From Xanthomonas bonasiae (GTDB lineage: Bacteria; Pseudomonadota; Gammaproteobacteria; Xanthomonadales; Xanthomonadaceae), in NCBI RefSeq assembly GCF_017163705.1, contig NZ_JAFIWB010000002.1, positions 372,001 through 436,000 on the forward strand: a stretch of 64,000 nt of DNA, given 5' to 3'. This document shows positions 51,891-61,937 of the stretch, piece after piece. The first letter of the stretch is position 1; every line of letters begins with the position of its first letter. The notes below the pieces were generated by a model. The model saw only the letters and a program-made list of their open reading frames with translations. It ran no database searches and was not told where the DNA came from. The position numbers and the translations under genes were made by a program.

Positions 51891-52028
51891 GGGAAGCACC
51901 TGTCGGGAGGGAAGGTGCGCAGCGTAGCAGCGCGGGGCGAGGGCGCCACGGCACCGGTCCTCGCCAGTGCGGTGGCGCCACGCTACCCTGTGCCGGTCGC
52001 ACCCTTCTCACGCCGGATCCGCCACGCT

Positions 52029-52649
52029 ATGCCGATGAAACGCCACTTTTCGATGCTGCGCGAATTCCAGTTGGCCGACTGGTTCACCCTGGCCAATGCC
52101 TTCTGCGGCACCGGCGCGGTGTTCGCATCGATGCGCTTCCTGCAGGAGGGCCGGCGCAGCGACCTGCTGATCGGCATGGCGCTGATCCCGCTGGCGTTCG
52201 TGTTCGATGCGCTGGACGGGCGCGTGGCGCGCTGGCGCAAGTCCTCGTCCACGCTCGGGCGCGAACTGGATTCGCTGGCCGACGTGATTTCCTTCGGCGT
52301 CGCCCCGGCGGCGCTGGCCTACGCCTGCGGCATGCAGGGCGGCTGGGACTGGCTGGTGCTGAGTTTCTTCGTGTGCTGCGGGGTCAGCCGCCTGGCGCGC
52401 TACAACGTCACCGCCGAGCAACTGGCCGGCGACGGCGACAAGGTGCCGTATTTCGAGGGCACGCCGATCCCGAGCAGCCTGGCGCTGGTGATCGTGCTCG
52501 CGGTCGCCGCGCACCTGGGCCATCTCGGCGATGCGCTGTGGTGGGGCGAATGGCGGCTGGGACCGTGGCTGCTGCACCCGCTGGTGCTGCTGTTCGCGCT
52601 GTCCGGTTCGCTGATGATCAGCAAGACCCTGCGCATTCCCAAGCCTTGA
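52029..52649 (+). CDS. CDP-alcohol phosphatidyltransferase (PssA-like)
   Basis: A 206-residue integral membrane enzyme with about six hydrophobic segments. The CDP-alcohol signature DGxxARxxxxxxxxGxxxDxxxD is intact in 'DGRVARWRKSSSTLGREL' followed by 'DSLAD'. 'MLREFQLADWFTLANAFCGT' at the N-terminus fits the type II phosphatidylserine synthase group, which makes phosphatidylserine from CDP-diacylglycerol. Phosphatidylcholine or other synthases of this superfamily cannot be excluded. Thirteen residues of basic N-terminus precede the first membrane region. The next gene, phaE, begins 46 bases later. Confidence 0.82.
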   Translation: MPMKRHFSMLREFQLADWFTLANAFCGTGAVFASMRFLQEGRRSDLLIGMALIPLAFVFDALDGRVARWRKSSSTLGRELDSLADVISFGVAPAALAYACGMQGGWDWLVLSFFVCCGVSRLARYNVTAEQLAGDGDKVPYFEGTPIPSSLALVIVLAVAAHLGHLGDALWWGEWRLGPWLLHPLVLLFALSGSLMISKTLRIPKP

Positions 52650-52695
52650 GCGGCGGCAGGTTGCTATCATCCCCGCCTGACCTGGGAGGGTGGCG

Positions 52696-53886
52696 ATGAA
52701 GGCTAGCGGCGGCAGCGGTGCCGGCGATTTCGAAGCGTTGGCGCGGCAGTACTGGGGCGCGTGGAGCGATGCGTTGCGCCAGAGCGGCGCTGCGGCCGCG
52801 CAACAGCCCGCCGATGGTGCCGGCCACGGGTCGTGGCGCGAGGCGATCGACACCTGGGCGCAGTGGTTGCCGCGCGGCACCGGGACGCAGGCCGAGGACG
52901 CGGTGTCGCAGTTGCAGCAGCAGGCCGGCGAGTGGTTCGGCGCGATGCAGCAGGTGGCCGCGCAGTTCGCCGGGCGCGATGCCAGCAGTGCCGACGTGGC
53001 CGAGGCCTGGAAGCAGCAGGTGCAGGGCCAGCGCGAGCAGATGCTGCAATGGCTGCTCGGCACCGCGCGCGGCGCCGGCCAGGCCGGCGTGGATCCCTGG
53101 CTGCAGCAGGCGGCGCAATGGCTGCAGGGCTGGCAGCGCGACAGCGGGCCGTGGCTGCAGATGCCGGGCTTCGGTCCGGGCCGCAACCACCATGCGCGCT
53201 GGCGCGCGCTGGCCAAGGCGCAGCAGGACTACCAGGCGCAGTTGCAGGCGTACATGGGCCAGTTGCAGGGCGCGATCGATCGCGCCTTCGGCGTGTTCGA
53301 GGCCAAGCTGCGCGAGCACGAGGATCCGGGCCGCCAGCTGACCAACGCGCGGGCGATGTTCGACCTGTGGATCGACGCCGCCGAAGAGGCCTACGCTGCG
53401 TCCGCGTTGTCGGAAGAATTCCGCGAGGTCTACGCCGGCTTCGCCAATGCGCAGATGCGCCTGCGTGCGCTGTTGCAACGCGAGACCGAGCAGCTGTGCG
53501 AGCAGTTGGGCCTGCCCACCCGCACCGAGCTGGATGCCGCGCATCGGCATATCGCCGATCTGGAGCGGCGGCTGCGCCGGCTGGAGCGGGGCGCTGCGCC
53601 GGCCGCCGCGGCGGCGCCATCGGAACGAACCGTGAGCGGTAAGGCAGCGTCGCGTCCGCCGTTGCGATCCAAGCCTGTGCCCGCTGCGCCGTCCAAGGCG
53701 GCTGGCACGAGGACCAGAGCCGCTGCCAAGCCCTCCGTTGCGCGCGCCGCTTCAACGTCCAAGCCACCGGCCAAGTCCAAGCCCGTTGCGAAGCCGAAGT
53801 CCAGGCCCGCCGCGAAACCCAAACCCGCTGCGCCCAAGCCGGCACGCGGCAAGGCGGGCGCCGCGCCGCGCCGGAGCCGCGCATGA
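52696..53886 (+). CDS. phaE: Class III PHA synthase subunit PhaE with histone-like tail
   Basis: A 396-residue PhaE. Residues 1-300 are the helical, Gln/Trp-rich PhaE region, including 'ALSEEFREVYAGFANAQMRL' and a coiled coil near residue 280. Residues about 310-396 are almost entirely Ala, Lys, Pro, Arg and Ser with 'KPKSRPAAKPKPAAPKP' runs. The tail resembles the C-termini of histone H1-like proteins and phasins of the PhaF/PhaM kind. PhaE activates and stabilises PhaC on the granule. GGAGG precedes ATG 52696; a GTG two codons earlier is less well placed. It overlaps phaC by four bases. Confidence 0.9.
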   Translation: MKASGGSGAGDFEALARQYWGAWSDALRQSGAAAAQQPADGAGHGSWREAIDTWAQWLPRGTGTQAEDAVSQLQQQAGEWFGAMQQVAAQFAGRDASSADVAEAWKQQVQGQREQMLQWLLGTARGAGQAGVDPWLQQAAQWLQGWQRDSGPWLQMPGFGPGRNHHARWRALAKAQQDYQAQLQAYMGQLQGAIDRAFGVFEAKLREHEDPGRQLTNARAMFDLWIDAAEEAYAASALSEEFREVYAGFANAQMRLRALLQRETEQLCEQLGLPTRTELDAAHRHIADLERRLRRLERGAAPAAAAAPSERTVSGKAASRPPLRSKPVPAAPSKAAGTRTRAAAKPSVARAASTSKPPAKSKPVAKPKSRPAAKPKPAAPKPARGKAGAAPRRSRA

Positions 53887-54959
53887 AAGGGCCGTTGAGC
53901 TTCAGCAGCGACGACCTGCTGCAGGAAACCCTGGAGCTGCAGCGCAAGCTGATGGAAGGGCTGCGCGTGCTGCCGGGGCTGGACGACGTGCAGTACGGCG
54001 TCACCGAGCGGCAGGAGGTGTGGCGCGACGGCAAGGTGGTGCTGTACCGCTTCGTCGGCGAGCGGCCGCCCACCGCGAAAGTGCCGCTGCTGATCGTGTA
54101 TGCGCTGGTCAACCGTCCGTACATGGTCGACCTGCAGGCCGACCGCTCGCTGGTCAAGGGCCTGCTGGCGCTGGGCGAGGACGTCTACGTGCTGGACTGG
54201 GGCTATCCCGACCGTTCCGAGCGCTACCTGACCCTGGAAGACTATCTGCTGCGCTACATCGACGGCGCGGTCGATCACCTGCGCGAGGCCGCTGCCGGTG
54301 CGCCGGTCAACGTGCTCGGCATCTGCCAGGGCGGCACCTTCTCGCTGTGCTACGCGGCGCTGCAGCCGCACAAGGTCCGCAACCTGGTGACGATGGTGAC
54401 GCCGGTGGATTTCCACACCCGGGACAACATGCTGTCCAACTGGGCACGGCAGGTGGACGTGGACCTGTTCGTGGACACGCTGGGAAACGTGCCGGCGGAC
54501 CTGATGAACGCCAGCTACCTGATGCTCAAGCCGTTCCGGCTGAACCTGCAGAAATACGTGGGGCTGCTGGACATCCTCGACGATCCGCGCGCGCTGGAGG
54601 ATTTCCTGCGCATGGAGAAATGGATCTTCGATTCGCCCGACCTGGCCGGCGAGACCTTCCGCGAGTTCGTCAAGCAGTTCTACCAGGACAACGCGCTGGT
54701 GCACGGCCGCGCGCGCATCGGCGAGCACGCGGTGGACCTGGCCAAGGTCGCCATGCCGGTGCTCAACATCTACGCCGAACAGGACCACCTGGTGCCGCCG
54801 GACGCCTCGCGCGCGCTGCGCGGCCTGGTCGGCAGCGACGACTATGCCGAACTCAGTTTCCGCGGCGGCCACATCGGCATCTACGTGTCCGGCCGCGCGC
54901 AGCGCGAAGTGCCGGCGGCGCTGCATCGCTGGCTGGCCGAGCGCGATGGCGGCGAGTGA
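53883..54959 (+). CDS. phaC: Class III poly(3-hydroxyalkanoate) synthase catalytic subunit
   Basis: A 358-residue enzyme polymerising (R)-3-hydroxyacyl-CoA into PHA granules. The lipase-box-like active site is Cys148 in 'VLGICQGGTFS', with 'VYVLDWGYPD' before it, and the aspartate and histidine in 'AEQDHLVPP' and 'GGHIGIYVSG'. Length and sequence match class III PhaC, which needs PhaE. The ATG overlaps the phaE stop. Confidence 0.95.
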   Translation: MKGPLSFSSDDLLQETLELQRKLMEGLRVLPGLDDVQYGVTERQEVWRDGKVVLYRFVGERPPTAKVPLLIVYALVNRPYMVDLQADRSLVKGLLALGEDVYVLDWGYPDRSERYLTLEDYLLRYIDGAVDHLREAAAGAPVNVLGICQGGTFSLCYAALQPHKVRNLVTMVTPVDFHTRDNMLSNWARQVDVDLFVDTLGNVPADLMNASYLMLKPFRLNLQKYVGLLDILDDPRALEDFLRMEKWIFDSPDLAGETFREFVKQFYQDNALVHGRARIGEHAVDLAKVAMPVLNIYAEQDHLVPPDASRALRGLVGSDDYAELSFRGGHIGIYVSGRAQREVPAALHRWLAERDGGE

Positions 54960-54966
54960 AGGCGTG

Positions 54967-55383
54967 ATGCGCCGCGCCGCGCCATGTCCGCGTCGGCTCG
55001 GTGCGCGCCTGCTGGCGTTCGGCCTGGCCTGCGTCTGCACGTTCGCCGCGGCCGCGCCGTCGCCGGTCGCCGAACGCGAAATCGACGCGCTGCTGGCCGC
55101 TTTGCAGGCCTCGCCATGCCGGTTCCAGCGCAACGGCAGCTGGTATCCGGCGGCGGAGGCCAAGGCGCATCTGCAGCGCAAGTACGACTACCTGCGCAAG
55201 CGCGACCTGGCCGCCAGCGCGGAGCAGTTCATCGAGCGCGGCGCGAGCCGCAGCAGCAGCAGCGGCAAGGCCTACCGGGTGGCCTGTCCGGGCCAGCCGG
55301 AGCAGGACGCGGCGAACTGGTTCGCACAGCAGTTGGCCGCGCTGCGCCGTCACGCCGCATCCGCGCCGCCGCGCCCAGACTGA
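54967..55383 (+). CDS. Secreted DUF5329-like protein
   Basis: A 138-residue exported protein. The signal peptide runs to about residue 35 ('LLAFGLACVCTFAAAAPSP'). The mature part contains 'SPCRFQRNGSWYPAAEAKAH' and 'AEQFIERGASRSSSSGKAYR', the pattern of the DUF5329 family. The function is unknown. It starts eight bases after phaC and is probably in the same transcript. The longer open frame upstream overlaps phaC out of frame and is rejected. Confidence 0.78.
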   Translation: MRRAAPCPRRLGARLLAFGLACVCTFAAAAPSPVAEREIDALLAALQASPCRFQRNGSWYPAAEAKAHLQRKYDYLRKRDLAASAEQFIERGASRSSSSGKAYRVACPGQPEQDAANWFAQQLAALRRHAASAPPRPD

Positions 55384-55411
55384 GCGCGCATTCGTCGCAG
55401 GAGCCGCCGCC

Positions 55412-55615
55412 ATGTCCCAGTCCACCCCAACCCTGTCGCGCTCGCTCAACGACCGCATGCTCGCCGGCGTGATCGGCGGCATCGCGCACCGCTTCGGCTG
55501 GAGCGCTACGCTGCTGCGCGTGGTCTACGTGGTCGGTTCGATCGCCTCGGCCGCGTTCCCCGGCATCCTGGTGTATCTGATCCTGTGGCTGCTGATTCCC
55601 AACGAAGCCGATTGA
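55412..55615 (+). CDS. PspC-domain small membrane protein
   Basis: A 67-residue protein consisting of a PspC domain: 'LNDRMLAGVIGGIAHRFGWS' and a C-terminal membrane helix ending 'LILWLLIPNEAD'. PspC is part of the phage-shock envelope-stress response, but short orphan PspC proteins are common and lack a defined role. AGGAG lies nine bases before the ATG. Its stop overlaps the next gene. Confidence 0.88.
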   Translation: MSQSTPTLSRSLNDRMLAGVIGGIAHRFGWSATLLRVVYVVGSIASAAFPGILVYLILWLLIPNEAD

Positions 55616-56067
55616 CGCGGCAGGCGCTGGCCGCGCTGCGCCTGGCCGGTTTCGCGCTCGGCGCGCTGTGGACCTCGCCCAATACGCTGCTCGGCCTGGT
55701 CGCCGGCGTCGCCGGCATGCCGTTCGGCGCGCGCGCGCGGATCAGCCGGCGCGAGCTGGCGCTGGTGTTCGACCGCTTCCCCTGGGGACCGCGCGGCGCG
55801 TTGACGCTCGGCACCGTGATCCTGGTCAGCGCCGACGACCTGGACGTGGCGTGCGCCACCTACGAACATGCCGCCGGCCGCTGCCAGCATCCCAATGTGC
55901 GGCTGGGCGACCACGAGCGTGCCCACGTGCTGCAATACCTGCTGCTCGGCCCCTTGTTCCTGCCGGTGTACTTCGTTTGCGGCGGGGTCGACGTGCGCAA
56001 TCCGTTGGAGCGCGCCGCCGACCGCTATGCCTTGCACGGCCACGGCTGGTGGCCGTGGCGGCGCTGA
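55612..56067 (+). CDS. Membrane protein with HExxH-like motif
   Basis: A 151-residue protein if it starts at TTG 55612, overlapping the PspC stop by four bases (TTGA). No ATG or GTG fits well; an earlier in-frame codon at 55585 would lie within pspC. It has an N-terminal hydrophobic segment ('LAALRLAGFALGALW') and a second one near residue 110. 'DHERAHVLQYLLLGP' contains an HExxH pattern (HERAH) that could bind zinc, as in small metallopeptidase-like xanthomonad proteins. Whether it is active is unknown. Confidence 0.65.
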   Translation: MTRQALAALRLAGFALGALWTSPNTLLGLVAGVAGMPFGARARISRRELALVFDRFPWGPRGALTLGTVILVSADDLDVACATYEHAAGRCQHPNVRLGDHERAHVLQYLLLGPLFLPVYFVCGGVDVRNPLERAADRYALHGHGWWPWRR

Positions 56068-56070
56068 CGC

Positions 56071-57282
56071 TCAGTCCAGTCGCGCGAAACCGAACAGTTG
56101 CTTCAATGGATGCGCGCGGCGCTCGATCTGCGTGCGCAGCAGGCCGGCGCCGAGCATGCTGTAGGTGATGCCGTTGCCGCCGTAGGCCATCGCGAACTGC
56201 ATGCGCGGCCCGTGCTGCGGGTGCGGGCCGAAGAACGGCAGGCCGTCGGCGGTCTCGGCGAAGGTGCCGGCCCAGGCGAAGGTCGGCTGCAACTGCAGGC
56301 CCGGCATCGCCTTGGCGATCTTGCGGCATAGCTTGCGCGCCTTGCTGTCCACGCGCGCGTCGCGGCGCATCGGGATGTCGACGCTGTCGTCCTCGCCGCC
56401 GGCGACGATGCGGCCGTTGCCGGTGCTGCGCAGGTACAGATAGGGGCGCGCGCTTTCCCACACCATGGTGTCCTTCAGCACGCCGAGCTGGGCGTCGTCC
56501 AGCGGATCGCTGACGAAGGCGTAGCTGCTGCGGTTCCTGGCCACGCGCTGATCCAGCCAGCCCTGGCTGGCATAGCCGGCCGCCATCACCACATGGCCGG
56601 CGCGTACCTGCACGCCCTGATCGGTGCGCAGGGTGGCACCGCGGCCGTTCACCTGGATGTCGGTGATGCGGGTGCGGTCGTAGACGCCGGCGCCGCGCTT
56701 GTGCGCGCGGCCGAGCAGGCGGTAGGTGAGGCGATACGGATCGACCCGCGCGGCTTGGTGGCTGAGGATCGCGCCGTGCGCTTCGACGCCATACCCGGCG
56801 CGCAACGCCTGCGCGTCCAGCCATTCCACGTCCAGGCCGTGGCGCGCGCGCAGCTGCAGTTCCTGCTGCAGCACGCGCACGTGACGACGGCGGCTGGCGT
56901 AGTACAGGCTGTCGTTCCAGCCGAAGTCGACGTCGCGCAGCGGCCGTGCCAGCGCACGCAACTGCTCCAGCGCCTGCGCGCAGGAGCGGTAGGCGAGGGC
57001 GGCGGCGTCTTCGCCATAGCGCTTGGCCAGGTCGAGCATGTGCGTGTCGATCTCGTACTGGAGCAGTGCGGTGCTGGCCGCGGTGCTGCCCCAGCCGATG
57101 TCGCGTTGCTCCAGCACCGCGACATCATGGCCATGCGCGACCAGTTCGTCGGCGATCAAAGCCGCGGTGATGCCGCCGCCGACGATCGCCACGTCGCAGC
57201 GCAGGTCGCTATGCAACTGCGGAAAGCTCTGCATCAGGCCATTGCGCACCGACCAGAAGGGGTAGCCGCTCTTGAGATCCAT
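56071..57282 (-). CDS. FAD-dependent oxidoreductase (DAO family)
   Basis: A 403-residue flavoprotein. The FAD dinucleotide motif is 'VAIVGGGITAALIADELVA' at about residues 31-49. 'GWGSTAASTALLQYEIDTHM' and the C-terminal 'MAYGGNGITYSMLGAGLLRT' are typical of the D-amino-acid-oxidase/glycine-oxidase-like group. The substrate is unknown. It ends four bases from the HExxH protein on the opposite strand. It is divergent from the 71-residue protein that precedes the LOV kinase, about 175 bases away. Confidence 0.87.
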   Translation of the reverse strand: MDLKSGYPFWSVRNGLMQSFPQLHSDLRCDVAIVGGGITAALIADELVAHGHDVAVLEQRDIGWGSTAASTALLQYEIDTHMLDLAKRYGEDAAALAYRSCAQALEQLRALARPLRDVDFGWNDSLYYASRRRHVRVLQQELQLRARHGLDVEWLDAQALRAGYGVEAHGAILSHQAARVDPYRLTYRLLGRAHKRGAGVYDRTRITDIQVNGRGATLRTDQGVQVRAGHVVMAAGYASQGWLDQRVARNRSSYAFVSDPLDDAQLGVLKDTMVWESARPYLYLRSTGNGRIVAGGEDDSVDIPMRRDARVDSKARKLCRKIAKAMPGLQLQPTFAWAGTFAETADGLPFFGPHPQHGPRMQFAMAYGGNGITYSMLGAGLLRTQIERRAHPLKQLFGFARLD

Positions 57283-57458
57283 ACATGCCGGTCGCCGTGG
57301 AGGTGCGCGACTAATGCCTAGATCCGGTTAAGCCGGCGTGAGGCAGGCGTAAGTCATTTGCGGGCAAACAGCCGCGATTAACCTGCGTGGAGAGCGCCCT
57401 CACGACCCGCTGTGTAGGCTGCGCGCCAGTTCCACGAATTCCCAGCAGAGGAAGCGTC

Positions 57459-57674
57459 ATGTCGGTCGTTCTGTATATCGGTGGCAGCAAGGATGGCCAG
57501 AAGGGCGTGATGCCCTATGGCTTCAGCAAATCGATGAAAGAGACCGACCAGGGGCCGGAGATCTACGTCGAGCGCGTGCTCGCGCTGAGCGATCGCCGGG
57601 TCCGGATCATGGCGCTGGAATCGCTGCAGGACGAGATCGTCGTGGAACGCTTGCACCAGTATTATTCGCGTTGA
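57459..57674 (+). CDS. Small conserved-looking hypothetical protein upstream of LOV kinase
   Basis: A 71-residue soluble protein, mixed in composition ('MSVVLYIGGSKDGQKGVMPY' then 'VYVERVLALS'-like 'IYVERVLALSDRRVRIMALE'). GAGGAAG lies seven bases before the ATG and its third codon positions are GC-rich, supporting real coding. I do not recognise the family. It ends 75 bases before the LOV histidine kinase and could share its transcript. Confidence 0.7.
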   Translation: MSVVLYIGGSKDGQKGVMPYGFSKSMKETDQGPEIYVERVLALSDRRVRIMALESLQDEIVVERLHQYYSR

Positions 57675-57749
57675 CACCGGCATGCGAACCCCGGTGTGGT
57701 CGCCCGCCTAGCCGGGCCAGCAGCGGTTCGCATCGATCTCTCATCGACC

Positions 57750-59375
57750 ATGCCCGCACCCGACTCCAGCAATTCGCGCGTCACCGTCCACGAAAGCACC
57801 ACCGCCGATCTGTCCGAGCACCGCAGCGATATCTTCTTCGCCGCGGTGGAAACCACGCGGATGCCGATGATCGTCACCGATCCGCGGCAGGCGGACAATC
57901 CGATCGTGTTCGTCAACCGCGCGTTCCTGGAAATGACCGGCTACAGCAGCGAAGAGCTGCTCGGCAACAACTGCCGCTTCCTGCAGGGACCGGACACCGA
58001 TCGCGACACCGTGAACAGCGTGCGCGAGGCGATCGCCGCGCGCAACGAAGTGGCGGTGGAGATCCTCAACTATCGCAAGGACGGTTCCAGCTTCTGGAAC
58101 GCGTTGTTCATCTCGCCGGTCTACAACGAGCACGGCGAGCTGGTCTATTACTTCGGCTCGCAGCTGGACGTCAGCCGCCGCCGCGATACCGAGGACGCAT
58201 TGCGCCAGGCGCAGAAGATGGAGGCGCTGGGCCAGCTGACCGGCGGCATCGCGCACGACTTCAACAACCTGCTGCAGGTGATGTCCGGCTACCTGGAACT
58301 GATCGAGCATGGCCTGGAACGCGAGCCGCTGGATCCGGCGCGGCTGCGCAAGAGCGTGGAGCGCGCGCGCGACGCGTCCGGGCAGGCCGCGCGGCTGACC
58401 CAGCAACTGCTGGCCTTCGCGCGCAAGCAGAAGCTGGAAGGGCGCGTGCTCAACCTCAACACGCTGGTCGCCGGCATGAGCGACGTGGCCGAGCGCACCT
58501 TGGGCGACGGCATCGTGTTCTCGCTGGACCTGGCGCCGGACCTGCGCAACTGCCGGATCGATCCGACCCAGGCCGAAGTGGCGCTGCTGAACATCCTGAT
58601 CAACGCGCGCGATGCGATGGCCGAGCAGCCCGCACGGCGCCTGGTGATCCAGACCCGCAACGTCTCGATCCGCGCCGACGAACCCACCACCTACGACAAT
58701 TTGCTGCCCGGCCACTATGTCTGCGTGTCGGTCACCGACAACGGCAGCGGCATGTCCGCGGACGTGCTGGCGCACGTGCTGGATCCGTTCTTCACCACCA
58801 AGGAAGAGGGCAAGGGCACCGGCCTGGGCCTGTCGATGGTCTACGGTTTCGCCAAGCAGTCCGGCGGCGCGGTGCGGCTGTATTCGGAAGAAGGCCACGG
58901 CACCACGGTGCGGCTGTACTTCCCGATCGACGACAACGTCGAGAACCCGGCGCCGCGCGACTCGCGCGCGCGCCGCGCCTCCGACCGGCAGGGCAGCGAG
59001 ACGATCCTGATCGTGGAGGACCGGCCGGACATCGCCGAGCTGGCGCGGCTGTTCCTGGAGGACCAGGGCTATGCCACCCACGTCGTGCACAACGCGCGCG
59101 AAGCGCTGGAACTGCTCGACAAGGGCGTGCAGGTGGACCTGCTGTATTCGGACCTGATCATGCCCGGCGGCCTCAACGGGGTGATGCTGGCGCGCGAAGT
59201 ACGGCGGCGCCGGCCGAAGATCAAGGTGCTGCTGACCACCGGCTATGCCGAGACCTCGATCGAACGTACCGACGCCGGCGGCACCGAATTCGATGTGCTG
59301 TCCAAGCCCTACAACCGCCAGGAGCTGGTCCGCAAGGTGCGCATCGTGCTGGACGGCCCCACTGGCGTGAGCTGA
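57750..59375 (+). CDS. LOV-domain blue-light hybrid histidine kinase
   Basis: A 541-residue soluble photoreceptor kinase. The LOV domain (about residues 30-140) has the flavin-binding motif '[13 protein letters not shown]' with photoactive Cys75 and '[18 protein letters not shown]'. HisKA follows with His169 in '[12 protein letters not shown]', then HATPase ('NARDAMAEQ', '[14 protein letters not shown]') and a C-terminal receiver with acceptor Asp468 ('YSDLIMPGG'). The same architecture is described in Xanthomonas citri, where it affects motility, exopolysaccharide and virulence. The start at 57750 gives '[20 protein letters not shown]'. Confidence 0.93.
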   Translation: MPAPDSSNSRVTVHESTTADLSEHRSDIFFAAVETTRMPMIVTDPRQADNPIVFVNRAFLEMTGYSSEELLGNNCRFLQGPDTDRDTVNSVREAIAARNEVAVEILNYRKDGSSFWNALFISPVYNEHGELVYYFGSQLDVSRRRDTEDALRQAQKMEALGQLTGGIAHDFNNLLQVMSGYLELIEHGLEREPLDPARLRKSVERARDASGQAARLTQQLLAFARKQKLEGRVLNLNTLVAGMSDVAERTLGDGIVFSLDLAPDLRNCRIDPTQAEVALLNILINARDAMAEQPARRLVIQTRNVSIRADEPTTYDNLLPGHYVCVSVTDNGSGMSADVLAHVLDPFFTTKEEGKGTGLGLSMVYGFAKQSGGAVRLYSEEGHGTTVRLYFPIDDNVENPAPRDSRARRASDRQGSETILIVEDRPDIAELARLFLEDQGYATHVVHNAREALELLDKGVQVDLLYSDLIMPGGLNGVMLAREVRRRRPKIKVLLTTGYAETSIERTDAGGTEFDVLSKPYNRQELVRKVRIVLDGPTGVS

Positions 59376-59421
59376 TGCCGACAAGTCGGCCTGCGGCGTG
59401 AGCCGATGCCGACAGGTCGGC
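59367..59421. repeat. Two tandem hairpin repeats at the end of the LOV kinase gene
   Basis: GTGAGCYGATGCCGACARGTCGGC occurs at 59367-59390 and 59398-59421, a 31-base period. Each copy contains a GCCGAC/GTCGGC palindrome (59377-59390, 59408-59421). The first copy contains the kinase stop codon. Confidence 0.75.
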
Positions 59422-59501
59422 GCGCCCGTGTCAACGGGTTCCCGGACGGCGCCGGCGCTGCGAAAATGGGGTTTTCCGCAAGGCGGCTTCGGCCGGATGC
59501 A

Positions 59502-61880
<2,379 letters not shown>

Positions 61881-61885
61881 GCGGC

Positions 61886-61912
61886 CGCGTGCCGCGGCGG
61901 CCGCGGCACGCG
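61886..61912. terminator. Hairpin between tex and the hybrid kinase
   Basis: Two perfect 12-base arms (61886-61897 and 61901-61912, GCGTGCCGCGG core) enclose a 3-base loop between convergent genes. The T-rich tail is only TTC. Confidence 0.6.
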
Positions 61913-61937
61913 TTCGGCGCCGCGGTGCCGCGCCGGC

